A DNA stretch of 64,000 nt from SOIA01 sp964346585 (GTDB lineage: Bacteria; Acidobacteriota; Aminicenantia; Aminicenantales; Aminicenantaceae), in the NCBI GenBank assembly GCA_964346585.1, contig CAYFVQ010000153.1, positions 9,258-73,257 of the forward strand. Direction: 5' to 3'. Position numbers and translations under genes: made by a program. This document shows, piece after piece, positions 51,293-58,763 of this stretch. Within the stretch, counting starts at the first letter, position 1. The number at the start of each line of letters is the position of its first letter. The notes beneath the pieces were generated by a model. The model was not told the origin of the DNA, searched no databases, and saw only the letters and a program-made list of their open reading frames with translations.

Positions 51293-52279
51293 ATGAAGAT
51301 CGCCGCCTTGCTCCCTCATGTGGACATTTTCGGGGGGGTCAGGCGCTACCTGGAAATCGGAAATGAATTCTCCAGAAGGGGATACCGGTTTGTTCTTTTC
51401 CTTCCCGAGGAGACAAAGCCAGATTGGCTGAACTTCGAGGGAACAATCAAGCCATTCTCTTCTTTGCCCGATGAGAGTTTTGATATCGGACTCTGCAGCG
51501 AGTATTCGATTTTGCCTTATTTCGAGAAGCTTGAGGCCGCTTTCAAATTCTTCTATTTTCTCCTGGAAGGACATAAACAGGAAAGAGAAGTCATCCGCAG
51601 GAATTACTCTTTCCTCGGAAATTCTGAAGGAATGTGTCGCCGGATCGAGAGAAAATACAAGCTTCCCTGCTTTCGGGCTTCGGGTGGAGTGAACACGGAA
51701 TTTTTTCATCCGGAAAAAAGAAAAGCCAAGAAAGACGAGCTCCGAATCCTCTGTTATGGCCGTGTGTACAAAAGGAGAAAAGGTGTCCGACAAGTTATCC
51801 AGGCTGTTGAAGGGATGGATAAAAAATATCCGGGCCTGAAGCTTGTTTTGTTTGACAGCCTTGTCGGAAAAGACAAGAAAGACCCCAGACTCATGCTCAA
51901 AAAAAGTCTGCCGCATGAGTTTCACCTGAATCTTCCCCAGAGCCGAATGTCCTGGCTGTACTCGCAGGCGGATATTTTTGTCAGCGGCGAGAGACGTGCT
52001 GGATGGTCGAATACAGTGGCTGAAGCCATGGCCTGCCGGATTCCTGTTGTCTGCACTCGAAGCGGCACGAGAGATTTCGCCTTCCATAATCAAACCGCTT
52101 TAGTTGTTCCCTTCCCTCTTCCTTTTTTACTCCGCCGTCACATCATAAGGCTTATCGAGGACAAAGAGCTCCGCTTCAGATTAGCCAGAGCCGGCCACGA
52201 GAGGATAAAGGCTTTTTCCTGGTCTTCGTTGGTGGACAGATTAGAGAATCTGTTCATGGAGAAGGCTAAATTGAAATAG
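51293..52279 (+). CDS. GT4-type glycosyltransferase
   Basis: About 328 residues from ATG 51293 (MKIAALLPHVDIFGGVRRYL). This is a GT-B glycosyltransferase of the GT4 type: the N-terminal Gly-rich loop GGVRRYLEIGNEFSRRGY, the hinge strand LRILCYGRVYKRRKGVRQVI, and the nucleotide-sugar region WSNTVAEAMACRIPVVCTRS with the E-x7-E-like acidic residues. It probably builds a cell-surface glycan. It is somewhat short for the family because the N-terminal domain is compact. It starts the dense plus-strand run that ends with priA. Confidence 0.85.
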   Translation: MKIAALLPHVDIFGGVRRYLEIGNEFSRRGYRFVLFLPEETKPDWLNFEGTIKPFSSLPDESFDIGLCSEYSILPYFEKLEAAFKFFYFLLEGHKQEREVIRRNYSFLGNSEGMCRRIERKYKLPCFRASGGVNTEFFHPEKRKAKKDELRILCYGRVYKRRKGVRQVIQAVEGMDKKYPGLKLVLFDSLVGKDKKDPRLMLKKSLPHEFHLNLPQSRMSWLYSQADIFVSGERRAGWSNTVAEAMACRIPVVCTRSGTRDFAFHNQTALVVPFPLPFLLRRHIIRLIEDKELRFRLARAGHERIKAFSWSSLVDRLENLFMEKAKLK

Positions 52280-52318
52280 GGCATACGTTGTGATATTCTT
52301 ATGGCGGAGGAATGCTCA

Positions 52319-52540
52319 ATGCGAGAAAAAGAGCTCAAAGAGCGACTGCTCAAAGAGAATGAAGAGTTTAAAAAAGCCAATCAACTGCACCAACAGTACG
52401 AAAAAAAATTGGATAAACTTAAGGCCAAAAACTTCCTGACCGAAGCGGAGAAACAGGAAGAAAAAGAATTAAAGAAAAAGAAGCTGGCCCTTAAGGATAA
52501 AATGTATTACCTGATGATTGAATACAAAAAGTCTCTTTAA
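52319..52540 (+). CDS. DUF465 (YdcH-like) coiled-coil protein
   Basis: About 73 residues from ATG 52319, preceded by GGAGG with an eight-base spacer; an upstream ATG at 52301 lacks a ribosome site. The sequence is one long charged helix pair: LLKENEEFKKANQLHQQYEK, KLDKLKAKNFLTEAEKQEEK, KLALKDKMYYLM. The L-T-x-E-x-x-x-x-K-x-L-K-K-x-K-L-x-x-K-D-x-M ending is the DUF465 mark. Function is unknown. Confidence 0.8.
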   Translation: MREKELKERLLKENEEFKKANQLHQQYEKKLDKLKAKNFLTEAEKQEEKELKKKKLALKDKMYYLMIEYKKSL

Positions 52541-52558
52541 TGATTCTGACCTTGAGAA

Positions 52559-53578
52559 ATGAAAGAGAGAAAAAAGATAAGAGTGGCTTTAGTCGGCACA
52601 GATTCTCTGCGCGGGAAAGAGCTGAAGAATGTCTTGAGCAAGAAGAATTTTCCTCTTAAGGACATTGATTTTTTTGATCCGGACGTTGAAGAAGAATACA
52701 GCAAGCTGACAGAATTCCGGGGGGAGCCTAAAGTCATCCATTTTCTGGACAAGGATTCATTGCAAGAGGCTGACCTCGTTTTTCTCGCTGCAGATAAGAA
52801 AGTGAATCGGGAGGTTGCCGTTCTATCCGGCAAGCAGAACTTCCAAGCCATAGATTTAAGTGAGGCATTTAACATGGATGAGAGTGTACCGGTCGTTGTG
52901 GCGGGAGTGAACGATGGGATTGTTTCAAAAAAGACTCAAGGAATAATAGCCAATCCTCATCCGGTCACCATAGTCCTTTCCCATATCTTTCATGTGGTGA
53001 TTCAAAAATTTGGGCTGGCAAAGGCCATATCTTTTATCCTTCAGCCTGTTTCAGCCTTTGAGGAGTCGGGCATCGAGGAGCTGGCCAACCAGAGTTATTG
53101 CTTACTGAGCAGTGAATCCCTGTCAAAGAAAGTGTTTAACGAGCAGATTGCCTTCAACCTTCTTTCGCAGACAGAAAAGCCCGATGAAGATGGTTTTTCT
53201 TCTGTCGAAAAACAGATTAACCTAGAGATTCGACGTGTTCTCCCCAGCCATGATTTTTTCTTTTCCTTATCCATCGTCCAGGTTCCTGTTTTTTTTGGGT
53301 ACTCGATCATGATTTATCTGGAATTGAAGAAAAAGGCAGATATTCAAGGTTTAAAAGATGTCTTTAAAGAACAATCTCTATTTGCCTTTTCTCCTCCTAA
53401 CCAATCCAGCCCTGTTTCGGTGGCCGGGAAAGAGAAGATTTGCATCGGTCAAATAAAACAGGAGGAATCGCTTCCCAACAGTTTTTGGATCTGGACAGTC
53501 GCGGATAATTTAGTCCTGGGCTCGGCGTTGAATGCATTCGAGATCGCAGAGAAAATTTTCTCTAGCCCTTCGTCCTAA
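52559..53578 (+). CDS. Aspartate-semialdehyde-dehydrogenase-like pseudoenzyme (USG-1-like)
   Basis: The 339-residue protein follows the ASADH fold from end to end: VALVGTDSLRGKELKNVLSK, EADLVFLAADKKVNREVA, FILQPVSAFEESGIEELANQ and a C-terminal DNLVLGSALNAFEIAEKIF. The catalytic residues are lost. The usual N-x-N-C site reads NPHP at residues 132-135, so no cysteine is present. The usual RVPVxxGHS reads QVPVFFGYS (Gln241, Tyr248), which removes the active-site Arg and His. The NADP-binding GATGxxG is also altered. It is not expected to make aspartate semialdehyde. E. coli USG-1 is a known inactive relative of unclear role. It lies between a DUF465 gene and msbA with tight spacing. Confidence 0.8.
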   Translation: MKERKKIRVALVGTDSLRGKELKNVLSKKNFPLKDIDFFDPDVEEEYSKLTEFRGEPKVIHFLDKDSLQEADLVFLAADKKVNREVAVLSGKQNFQAIDLSEAFNMDESVPVVVAGVNDGIVSKKTQGIIANPHPVTIVLSHIFHVVIQKFGLAKAISFILQPVSAFEESGIEELANQSYCLLSSESLSKKVFNEQIAFNLLSQTEKPDEDGFSSVEKQINLEIRRVLPSHDFFFSLSIVQVPVFFGYSIMIYLELKKKADIQGLKDVFKEQSLFAFSPPNQSSPVSVAGKEKICIGQIKQEESLPNSFWIWTVADNLVLGSALNAFEIAEKIFSSPSS

Positions 53579-53581
53579 AGA

Positions 53582-55387
53582 ATGAAAGAAATACTCCAAC
53601 TTTTTAAACTGACTCTCGGAGAGAAGAAAAGACTGTTCGTATCGATTCTCTTTAGTTTTTTTGCGGCTTTTTTCACTTATGTTTTTGTGGAATTGGTGCA
53701 GCCCATCATCGACCAGATGTTCCTCCAAGACACCCCTCAGGCACTCTCAAAAAAACCCCGCCTCCTGGACTCCGTATTTGAAATACTCCAGGCTGCCGAA
53801 GACCAGTTCATTTGGCTCATTCCTTTACTTTTAGTGATAGTCATCTTTGGCAAAGGGATTTTTACCTTCCTTGCGTCTTTTTTCATGAAGACCGTTGGGC
53901 ACAAAGTCGTCAAAAAAATAAGAGATAGTCTTTTTGAGCATTTGGTCTATCAGTCCACGGATTTTTTTGACTATAAGCCGACCGGAGAGCTGATGTCCCG
54001 GTTGACAAGCGATGTGGACAAAATCCAGCAGGCGGTTTCTGGTAGCATGGGAGATTTCATCCTGTCTGCTTTTATGCTGGTGGCTCTTCTCGGGAAAGTA
54101 TTCATCACAGATTGGAAGCTGGCTCTGGTTTCTTTTGTCATAGCTCCATTGGCTGTCATTCCACTCATCCTATTCAGCCATCAGCTCAAAAAGAAAGGGA
54201 TGTTGAACCAGAAAAAGATGGCACATATCTATAATCTTCTCCATGAGACCATTACCGGCAATAAGATCGTCAAAGCCTTCACCATGGAAAAGTTTGAAAT
54301 AAAAAAATTTTTTCAGGCCACCCTGAGTTATTTCAAAACTAGCCTCAAACTCGCTAAAGTGGGAAGCTTTTCTTCCCCTTTTATGGAGTTCATGGGCGGT
54401 GTTCTCGGCGCTATTATACTTGTGGCGGGCACAACCAGGATTACCCGGGGATACATGACTCCAGGTGATTTCAGTTCCTTTATCTTTGCCATTTTTATGA
54501 TGTACACGCCGATCAAACGTCTGAGTCGGGCGAACAACACCATCCAGCAGGGAGTGGCTTGCTATGAGAGAATCCAGGAGATTCTGCAGAGTGTTCCCCA
54601 GATTAAAGAAGATCCGAAGGCCTATCCGTTACCTCCGGTTAAAGGAAATGTGAAGTTTGAGAAAGTGTCTTTCAGCTATAACGATATGATGCCTGTTCTC
54701 CAAGATGTCAGTTTTGAAGTCAGGCCTAACGACAGAGTGGCTCTTGTCGGATTGAGTGGGGCTGGGAAGACGACCATAGTCAACCTTCTTTCACGTTTTT
54801 ATGACCCGACATCAGGAAAAATCACAATCGACGGGATTGACATCCGTGAAGTGAGCCTTTCTTCGCTCAGGTCCCGTATAGGCCTTGTGACTCAGGAGCT
54901 CATCCTTTTTAATGATACGGTGCGCAATAATATCGCCTACGGCCTGGAAGATGTGGCTCTGGACAGGATTAAAGAAGCAGCTGAATCGGCGGAAGCCCAC
55001 GATTTCATCACAAAACTTCCCCAGAAGTATGATTCAAACATCGGGGAAGGAGGTGCCTTGCTTTCCAGTGGACAGCGGCAGAGACTGGCCATCGCAAGGG
55101 CTTTACTCAAGGATCCGCCGATCTTGATACTGGATGAGGCGACCTCTGCTTTGGATTATGAATCGGAAAGACTCATCCAAATTGCCCTGGCTAATGTCAT
55201 GAAGAATAGAACGACTTTTATCATCGCCCACCGCCTCTCTACGGTCAGAAGCGCAGATAAGATTTTTGTGGTGGATAAGGGTCGAATTGCCGAAACCGGC
55301 ACACACGAGGAGCTCTTTCGGCTGGACGGAATCTATAAAAAATTGTATGATTTGCAGTTCTTGGAAGGGGAGGATACGGTCCTTTGA
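53582..55387 (+). CDS. msbA: Lipid A export ABC transporter MsbA-like
   Basis: This 601-residue half-transporter has six membrane helices in the first 330 residues (RLFVSILFSFFAAFFTYVFV onward) and one ATPase domain. Walker A is GLSGAGKT at about residues 390-397, the signature is LSSGQRQRLAIARALL with Ser for the usual first Gly, and Walker B is ILILDEATSALD. IIAHRLSTVRSADKI is the H-loop. Length and sequence fit MsbA, which flips lipid A core across the inner membrane. General multidrug or lipid export is the alternative. The stop overlaps the yicC start by four bases. Confidence 0.9.
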   Translation: MKEILQLFKLTLGEKKRLFVSILFSFFAAFFTYVFVELVQPIIDQMFLQDTPQALSKKPRLLDSVFEILQAAEDQFIWLIPLLLVIVIFGKGIFTFLASFFMKTVGHKVVKKIRDSLFEHLVYQSTDFFDYKPTGELMSRLTSDVDKIQQAVSGSMGDFILSAFMLVALLGKVFITDWKLALVSFVIAPLAVIPLILFSHQLKKKGMLNQKKMAHIYNLLHETITGNKIVKAFTMEKFEIKKFFQATLSYFKTSLKLAKVGSFSSPFMEFMGGVLGAIILVAGTTRITRGYMTPGDFSSFIFAIFMMYTPIKRLSRANNTIQQGVACYERIQEILQSVPQIKEDPKAYPLPPVKGNVKFEKVSFSYNDMMPVLQDVSFEVRPNDRVALVGLSGAGKTTIVNLLSRFYDPTSGKITIDGIDIREVSLSSLRSRIGLVTQELILFNDTVRNNIAYGLEDVALDRIKEAAESAEAHDFITKLPQKYDSNIGEGGALLSSGQRQRLAIARALLKDPPILILDEATSALDYESERLIQIALANVMKNRTTFIIAHRLSTVRSADKIFVVDKGRIAETGTHEELFRLDGIYKKLYDLQFLEGEDTVL

Positions 55388-56262
55388 TTCAGAGCATGAC
55401 AGGATTTGCGGAGAAGCGGTCGGATTCTCAGACTCTTTCGGTGAAGTTTACTGTCAGGAGTCTGAACCATCGGTTCCTGGATTGGAATTACCGGGGAACA
55501 CAGATCGGCGAGGTGGAAAGTCGGCTCCGGACCATCCTCCAGAAGAAATTTCGCAGGGGGAGGTTTGAAGTCTTCCTTGAATTGGTCTTTCTCAATCCTT
55601 CGGCCTGGGAACTCCGCATCAACGAAGACCTGCTCAAGAAAATCTTCTCTTCTGTGGAAAAGCTCTCTTCTCGGATGAAAGAAAGAGTGAGTTTTTCTGT
55701 GGATAGAGTGTTCAATCTTCCCCAGGTCATGGAGTTGAAGAGAAAGAGTTTCTCTGCAGAGGAAGTCGGCTTCTTGGAGAGTAGTTTTGAAAAGACGCTG
55801 GATGACGTTCTCAAAATGAGGAAGAGAGAAGGACGGGAGATCGCTCGTGATATCCGAGACACTCTGGATAATATAAAGCAGGATGTCAGCTGGATTGAGA
55901 AGGCGGCCAAGAAACAGCCTGCTCTAATCCGCGAAAAATTGAAGAGGCGGATGAAGGAATTAAGCCATGAGAGCCCGCTGTCAGAGGAGAAACTCGCTGA
56001 AGAGGCCGCTTATCTGGCTCAAAGATACGATTTAGCAGAGGAAGTCACAAGACTGAAAAGTCATATAGATTATGCTCTGAAGCTTCTTTCCCCGAAGAGG
56101 ATGGAGCCCGTGGGGAGAAAACTTGACTTTGTCGCCCAGGAGCTATTTAGAGAGGTCAACACCATAAACTCAAAGTCCCAGGATATCGAGATCACCAAAA
56201 AGGCTTTAGCCATTAAGGGAGAGGTGGAGAGCATACGGCAGCAGGTTCAAAATGTCGAATAG
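55384..56262 (+). CDS. YicC/YloC-family endoribonuclease
   Basis: The 292-residue protein starts at TTG 55384, overlapping the msbA stop. That start gives the family N terminus M-I-x-S-M-T-G-F. Further marks are VRSLNHRFLDWNYRG, SRLRTILQKKFRRGRFEVFL, the coiled coil SWIEKAAKKQPALIREKLKR, and the C-terminal RKLDFVAQELFREVNTINSK. Members are hexameric RNases that affect sRNA and mRNA stability. It lies directly before gmk, a gene order common in many bacteria. Confidence 0.93.
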   Translation: MIQSMTGFAEKRSDSQTLSVKFTVRSLNHRFLDWNYRGTQIGEVESRLRTILQKKFRRGRFEVFLELVFLNPSAWELRINEDLLKKIFSSVEKLSSRMKERVSFSVDRVFNLPQVMELKRKSFSAEEVGFLESSFEKTLDDVLKMRKREGREIARDIRDTLDNIKQDVSWIEKAAKKQPALIREKLKRRMKELSHESPLSEEKLAEEAAYLAQRYDLAEEVTRLKSHIDYALKLLSPKRMEPVGRKLDFVAQELFREVNTINSKSQDIEITKKALAIKGEVESIRQQVQNVE

Positions 56263-56299
56263 ACGCGCTTTGTGATATTATACAGTCTGGAGGAATTTG

Positions 56300-56902
56300 A
56301 TGCTTTTTATCATTACCGGCCCATCAGGATGCGGAAAGTCCACTCTGGTTCATCGGGTGCTGGATAAAGTGGAAAATGTCCATTTTTCGGTCTCTCATAC
56401 AACCCGCAAGAAAAGAGATTCTGAGAAAGAGGGAATGCATTACTATTTCGTCTCCAAGTCTGAGTTCGAACGGATGATCAAGGGGGAGAGATTGTTCGAA
56501 TGGACGGTCTTTCAGGGGAATCACTACGGCACCTCCAAAAGGGAAGTGGAAAGGAAGGGAGCCGCAGGAGACCTCCTCCTGGATATTGATGTTCATGGAG
56601 CCGAACAGATCAAGTCGAGGTTGAAGAAGGCGGTATTCATCTTCATCCTTCCTCCCTCATTCGAGGAGTTAAAAAAGAGACTGGAAGCGAGGGGCCAGGA
56701 GAGTGCCGAATCTATCCAAGAAAGGCTTGAAGTCGCCAGGAAGGATATCAGAGCTTATCCCCAGTTTGATTATATAATCGTCAATGATGACCTGGAAAGA
56801 GCTGTCAAATGCCTGGAGTCGATCATTCGCTCCATGAGGTGCAGTCTCGAATCCAAGAAGAGAGAGATTGTGCCCATTCTTCAGAGTTTTTCCGAAGATT
56901 GA
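56300..56902 (+). CDS. gmk: Guanylate kinase
   Basis: 200 residues from ATG 56300, with GGAGG six bases upstream. The P-loop is FIITGPSGCGKSTL. SHTTRKKRDSEKEGMHYYFV is the GMP-binding part, and LLDIDVHGAEQIKSRLKKAV and FILPPSFEELKKRLEARGQE follow. It converts GMP to GDP. The rpoZ gene that often lies between gmk and coaBC is absent here; only 12 bases separate the two genes. Confidence 0.96.
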   Translation: MLFIITGPSGCGKSTLVHRVLDKVENVHFSVSHTTRKKRDSEKEGMHYYFVSKSEFERMIKGERLFEWTVFQGNHYGTSKREVERKGAAGDLLLDIDVHGAEQIKSRLKKAVFIFILPPSFEELKKRLEARGQESAESIQERLEVARKDIRAYPQFDYIIVNDDLERAVKCLESIIRSMRCSLESKKREIVPILQSFSED

Positions 56903-56914
56903 TCTGAGGTCGAG

Positions 56915-58108
56915 ATGAAAATAATTGCCTTAGGAATATCGTCTTCGATCAGCATATACAAAGCCTGTGATGTCATCAGACGGTTTCAGGACAATAAGTT
57001 CCAAGTCCATGTGATACTGACCAAGAACGCTTCCCGTATGATATCTCCTCTTCTCTTCAGTGCGCTTTCAGGGCGAGAAGTGATCGTCGATCCCTTTGAG
57101 GAAGAGCAGTCTGAAAGAATTTCCCATGTGGCCTTGGCCAAGGAGGCTTCGCTCTTCTTGGTGGCTCCAGCGACGGCGAACATCATCGGGAAATTGGCTT
57201 CGGGAGTCGCTGATGACTTCCTCTCGACTTTTTATACAGTTGTCTCCTGTCCTGTTCTTATCGCACCCGCGATGAACGAGGCCATGTACCTGCACCGCCA
57301 GACCCAGCAAAACATCCGGAAGCTCAAAGGCCTGGGAGTCAAATTCGTGGAACCGGAAAAGGGATTCCTGGCCTGTCAGGATACGGGATGGGGAAGGCTG
57401 GCTTCTCCGGAAAAAATAGTTGAAGAAGGACTGAAGCTCATCAAGAAAAGCGAGAATTTAAAGGGTAAAACAGTACTAGTGACAGCAGGTCCCACTCGCG
57501 AATTCCTGGATCCCGTGCGTTTTATCACCAATCGCTCCACTGGAAAAATGGGTTATGCGCTTGCTGAGGAAGCACTCAGGCGGGGAGCCAAAGTCATCCT
57601 TGTTTCAGGCCCCACCCAAGTTTTCCCGCCGCCGGAAGCCTTGTTCAAGGAGGTCCAGACTGCAGAAGATATGAAAAAGGAAGTATCGAAACATTTCCCC
57701 AAAGCGGATGTCGTACTCATGGCCGCTGCTGTTTCGGATTTCAAGTTTACGCAGACCTCTTCGAGCAAGATCAAGAAAGAGAAATTCGGCGAGAGTATTA
57801 GAATCACTCCTGCCCCAGACGTCCTTCAAGAGTTGAGTCGGAAAAAGGGCTCGAAGGTTTTAGTGGGATTCGCGGCGGAGACAGAGAATGATGTCGATAG
57901 CGCCATAAAGAAACTGAAGAAGAAAAACCTGGATATGATCGTTGCCAACAATGTGCTGGATGAAGGAATCGGCTTTGAGTCTGATTTTAATCAGGTGAGC
58001 ATCGTTTTTCCCGACGGTCAAGCGATTCAAACCGAGAGGATGACTAAAGTTGAAATCAGCCAGATCATCCTGGATAAAGTCGAGGGAATCGTTGGAAAAA
58101 AGAGCTGA
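56915..58108 (+). CDS. coaBC: Bifunctional phosphopantothenoylcysteine decarboxylase/synthase
   Basis: This 397-residue two-domain protein has the flavoprotein half first: IIALGISSSISIYKACDVIR, SHVALAKEASLFLVAPATAN, and APAMNEAMY with the catalytic Asn. The synthase half starts LKGKTVLVTAGPTREFLDPV and contains RFITNRSTGKMGYALAEEAL and VGFAAETEN. It performs two steps of coenzyme A synthesis. It is one of five to six tightly packed genes from yicC to priA. Confidence 0.96.
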   Translation: MKIIALGISSSISIYKACDVIRRFQDNKFQVHVILTKNASRMISPLLFSALSGREVIVDPFEEEQSERISHVALAKEASLFLVAPATANIIGKLASGVADDFLSTFYTVVSCPVLIAPAMNEAMYLHRQTQQNIRKLKGLGVKFVEPEKGFLACQDTGWGRLASPEKIVEEGLKLIKKSENLKGKTVLVTAGPTREFLDPVRFITNRSTGKMGYALAEEALRRGAKVILVSGPTQVFPPPEALFKEVQTAEDMKKEVSKHFPKADVVLMAAAVSDFKFTQTSSSKIKKEKFGESIRITPAPDVLQELSRKKGSKVLVGFAAETENDVDSAIKKLKKKNLDMIVANNVLDEGIGFESDFNQVSIVFPDGQAIQTERMTKVEISQIILDKVEGIVGKKS

Positions 58109-58763
58109 AAAGCTGATAGAAAATCTCGAGGAGAGAGTCAAATTTTTTTCCCAGATTGGCGTTGATTTCATCGAGTCATCTCCAGCGCCCGAAAAGCCTT
58201 CCCCCCATTCTTTTCAGCCCTTGATAGAACAGATCCTGCAATGCCAGAAGTGTTCCCTCGCTCAGGGAAGGAAGAATGCGGTGCCAGGAGAGGGGAACCA
58301 GGAGACAGATTTGATGTTTGTGGGGGAGGCGCCGGGCCGGGATGAAGATGTTCAAGGCCGGCCTTTTGTGGGAAGAGCTGGCCAGCTTCTCACAAAGATC
58401 ATCAATGCCATGCAATTTAAGAGAGAAGAAGTTTATATCACGAACATCGTTAAATGCAGGCCACCTGAGAACAGAACTCCCCATGTGGATGAGATCGAGA
58501 AGTGCAAAGGCTATCTCCTGAGCCAGATTGAAATGATCCAACCCAGAGTTATTGTCACACTCGGAAAGGTGGCGACGGACTTTTTTGTCCGCAGTCGCCT
58601 GGGAATGTCAGCGCTAAGAGGAAAATTTACCGAGTATGGTGACATTCAGGTGATGCCGACTTTTCATCCATCCTACCTTATCCGGAACGAGCCTAATAAA
58701 ATACTCAAGAAGATGGTCTGGGAAGACATGAAGAAAGTAATGGCCCTCCTGGGCAAAGAATGA
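58092..58763 (+). CDS. Family 4 [4Fe-4S] uracil-DNA glycosylase
   Basis: About 223 residues if the TTG at 58092 is the start (GAGGGA lies upstream, and it overlaps coaBC by 17 bases); the frame stays open to 58050. The four cluster cysteines are visible: LQCQKCSLAQGRK at the start and IVKCRPPENRTPHVDEIEKC in the middle. Motif A is FVGEAPGRDEDVQGRPFVG and motif B is PTFHPSYLIRN. It removes uracil from DNA. The N-terminal 40 residues form a helical extension. The start codon is not certain. Confidence 0.92.
   Translation: MEKRAEKLIENLEERVKFFSQIGVDFIESSPAPEKPSPHSFQPLIEQILQCQKCSLAQGRKNAVPGEGNQETDLMFVGEAPGRDEDVQGRPFVGRAGQLLTKIINAMQFKREEVYITNIVKCRPPENRTPHVDEIEKCKGYLLSQIEMIQPRVIVTLGKVATDFFVRSRLGMSALRGKFTEYGDIQVMPTFHPSYLIRNEPNKILKKMVWEDMKKVMALLGKE

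Noticed and set aside
51257..52093. A long minus-strand open frame opposite the GT4 glycosyltransferase
   Set aside because: It is antisense to a well-supported glycosyltransferase, has no recognisable domain, and its composition is that of a reverse-frame shadow.
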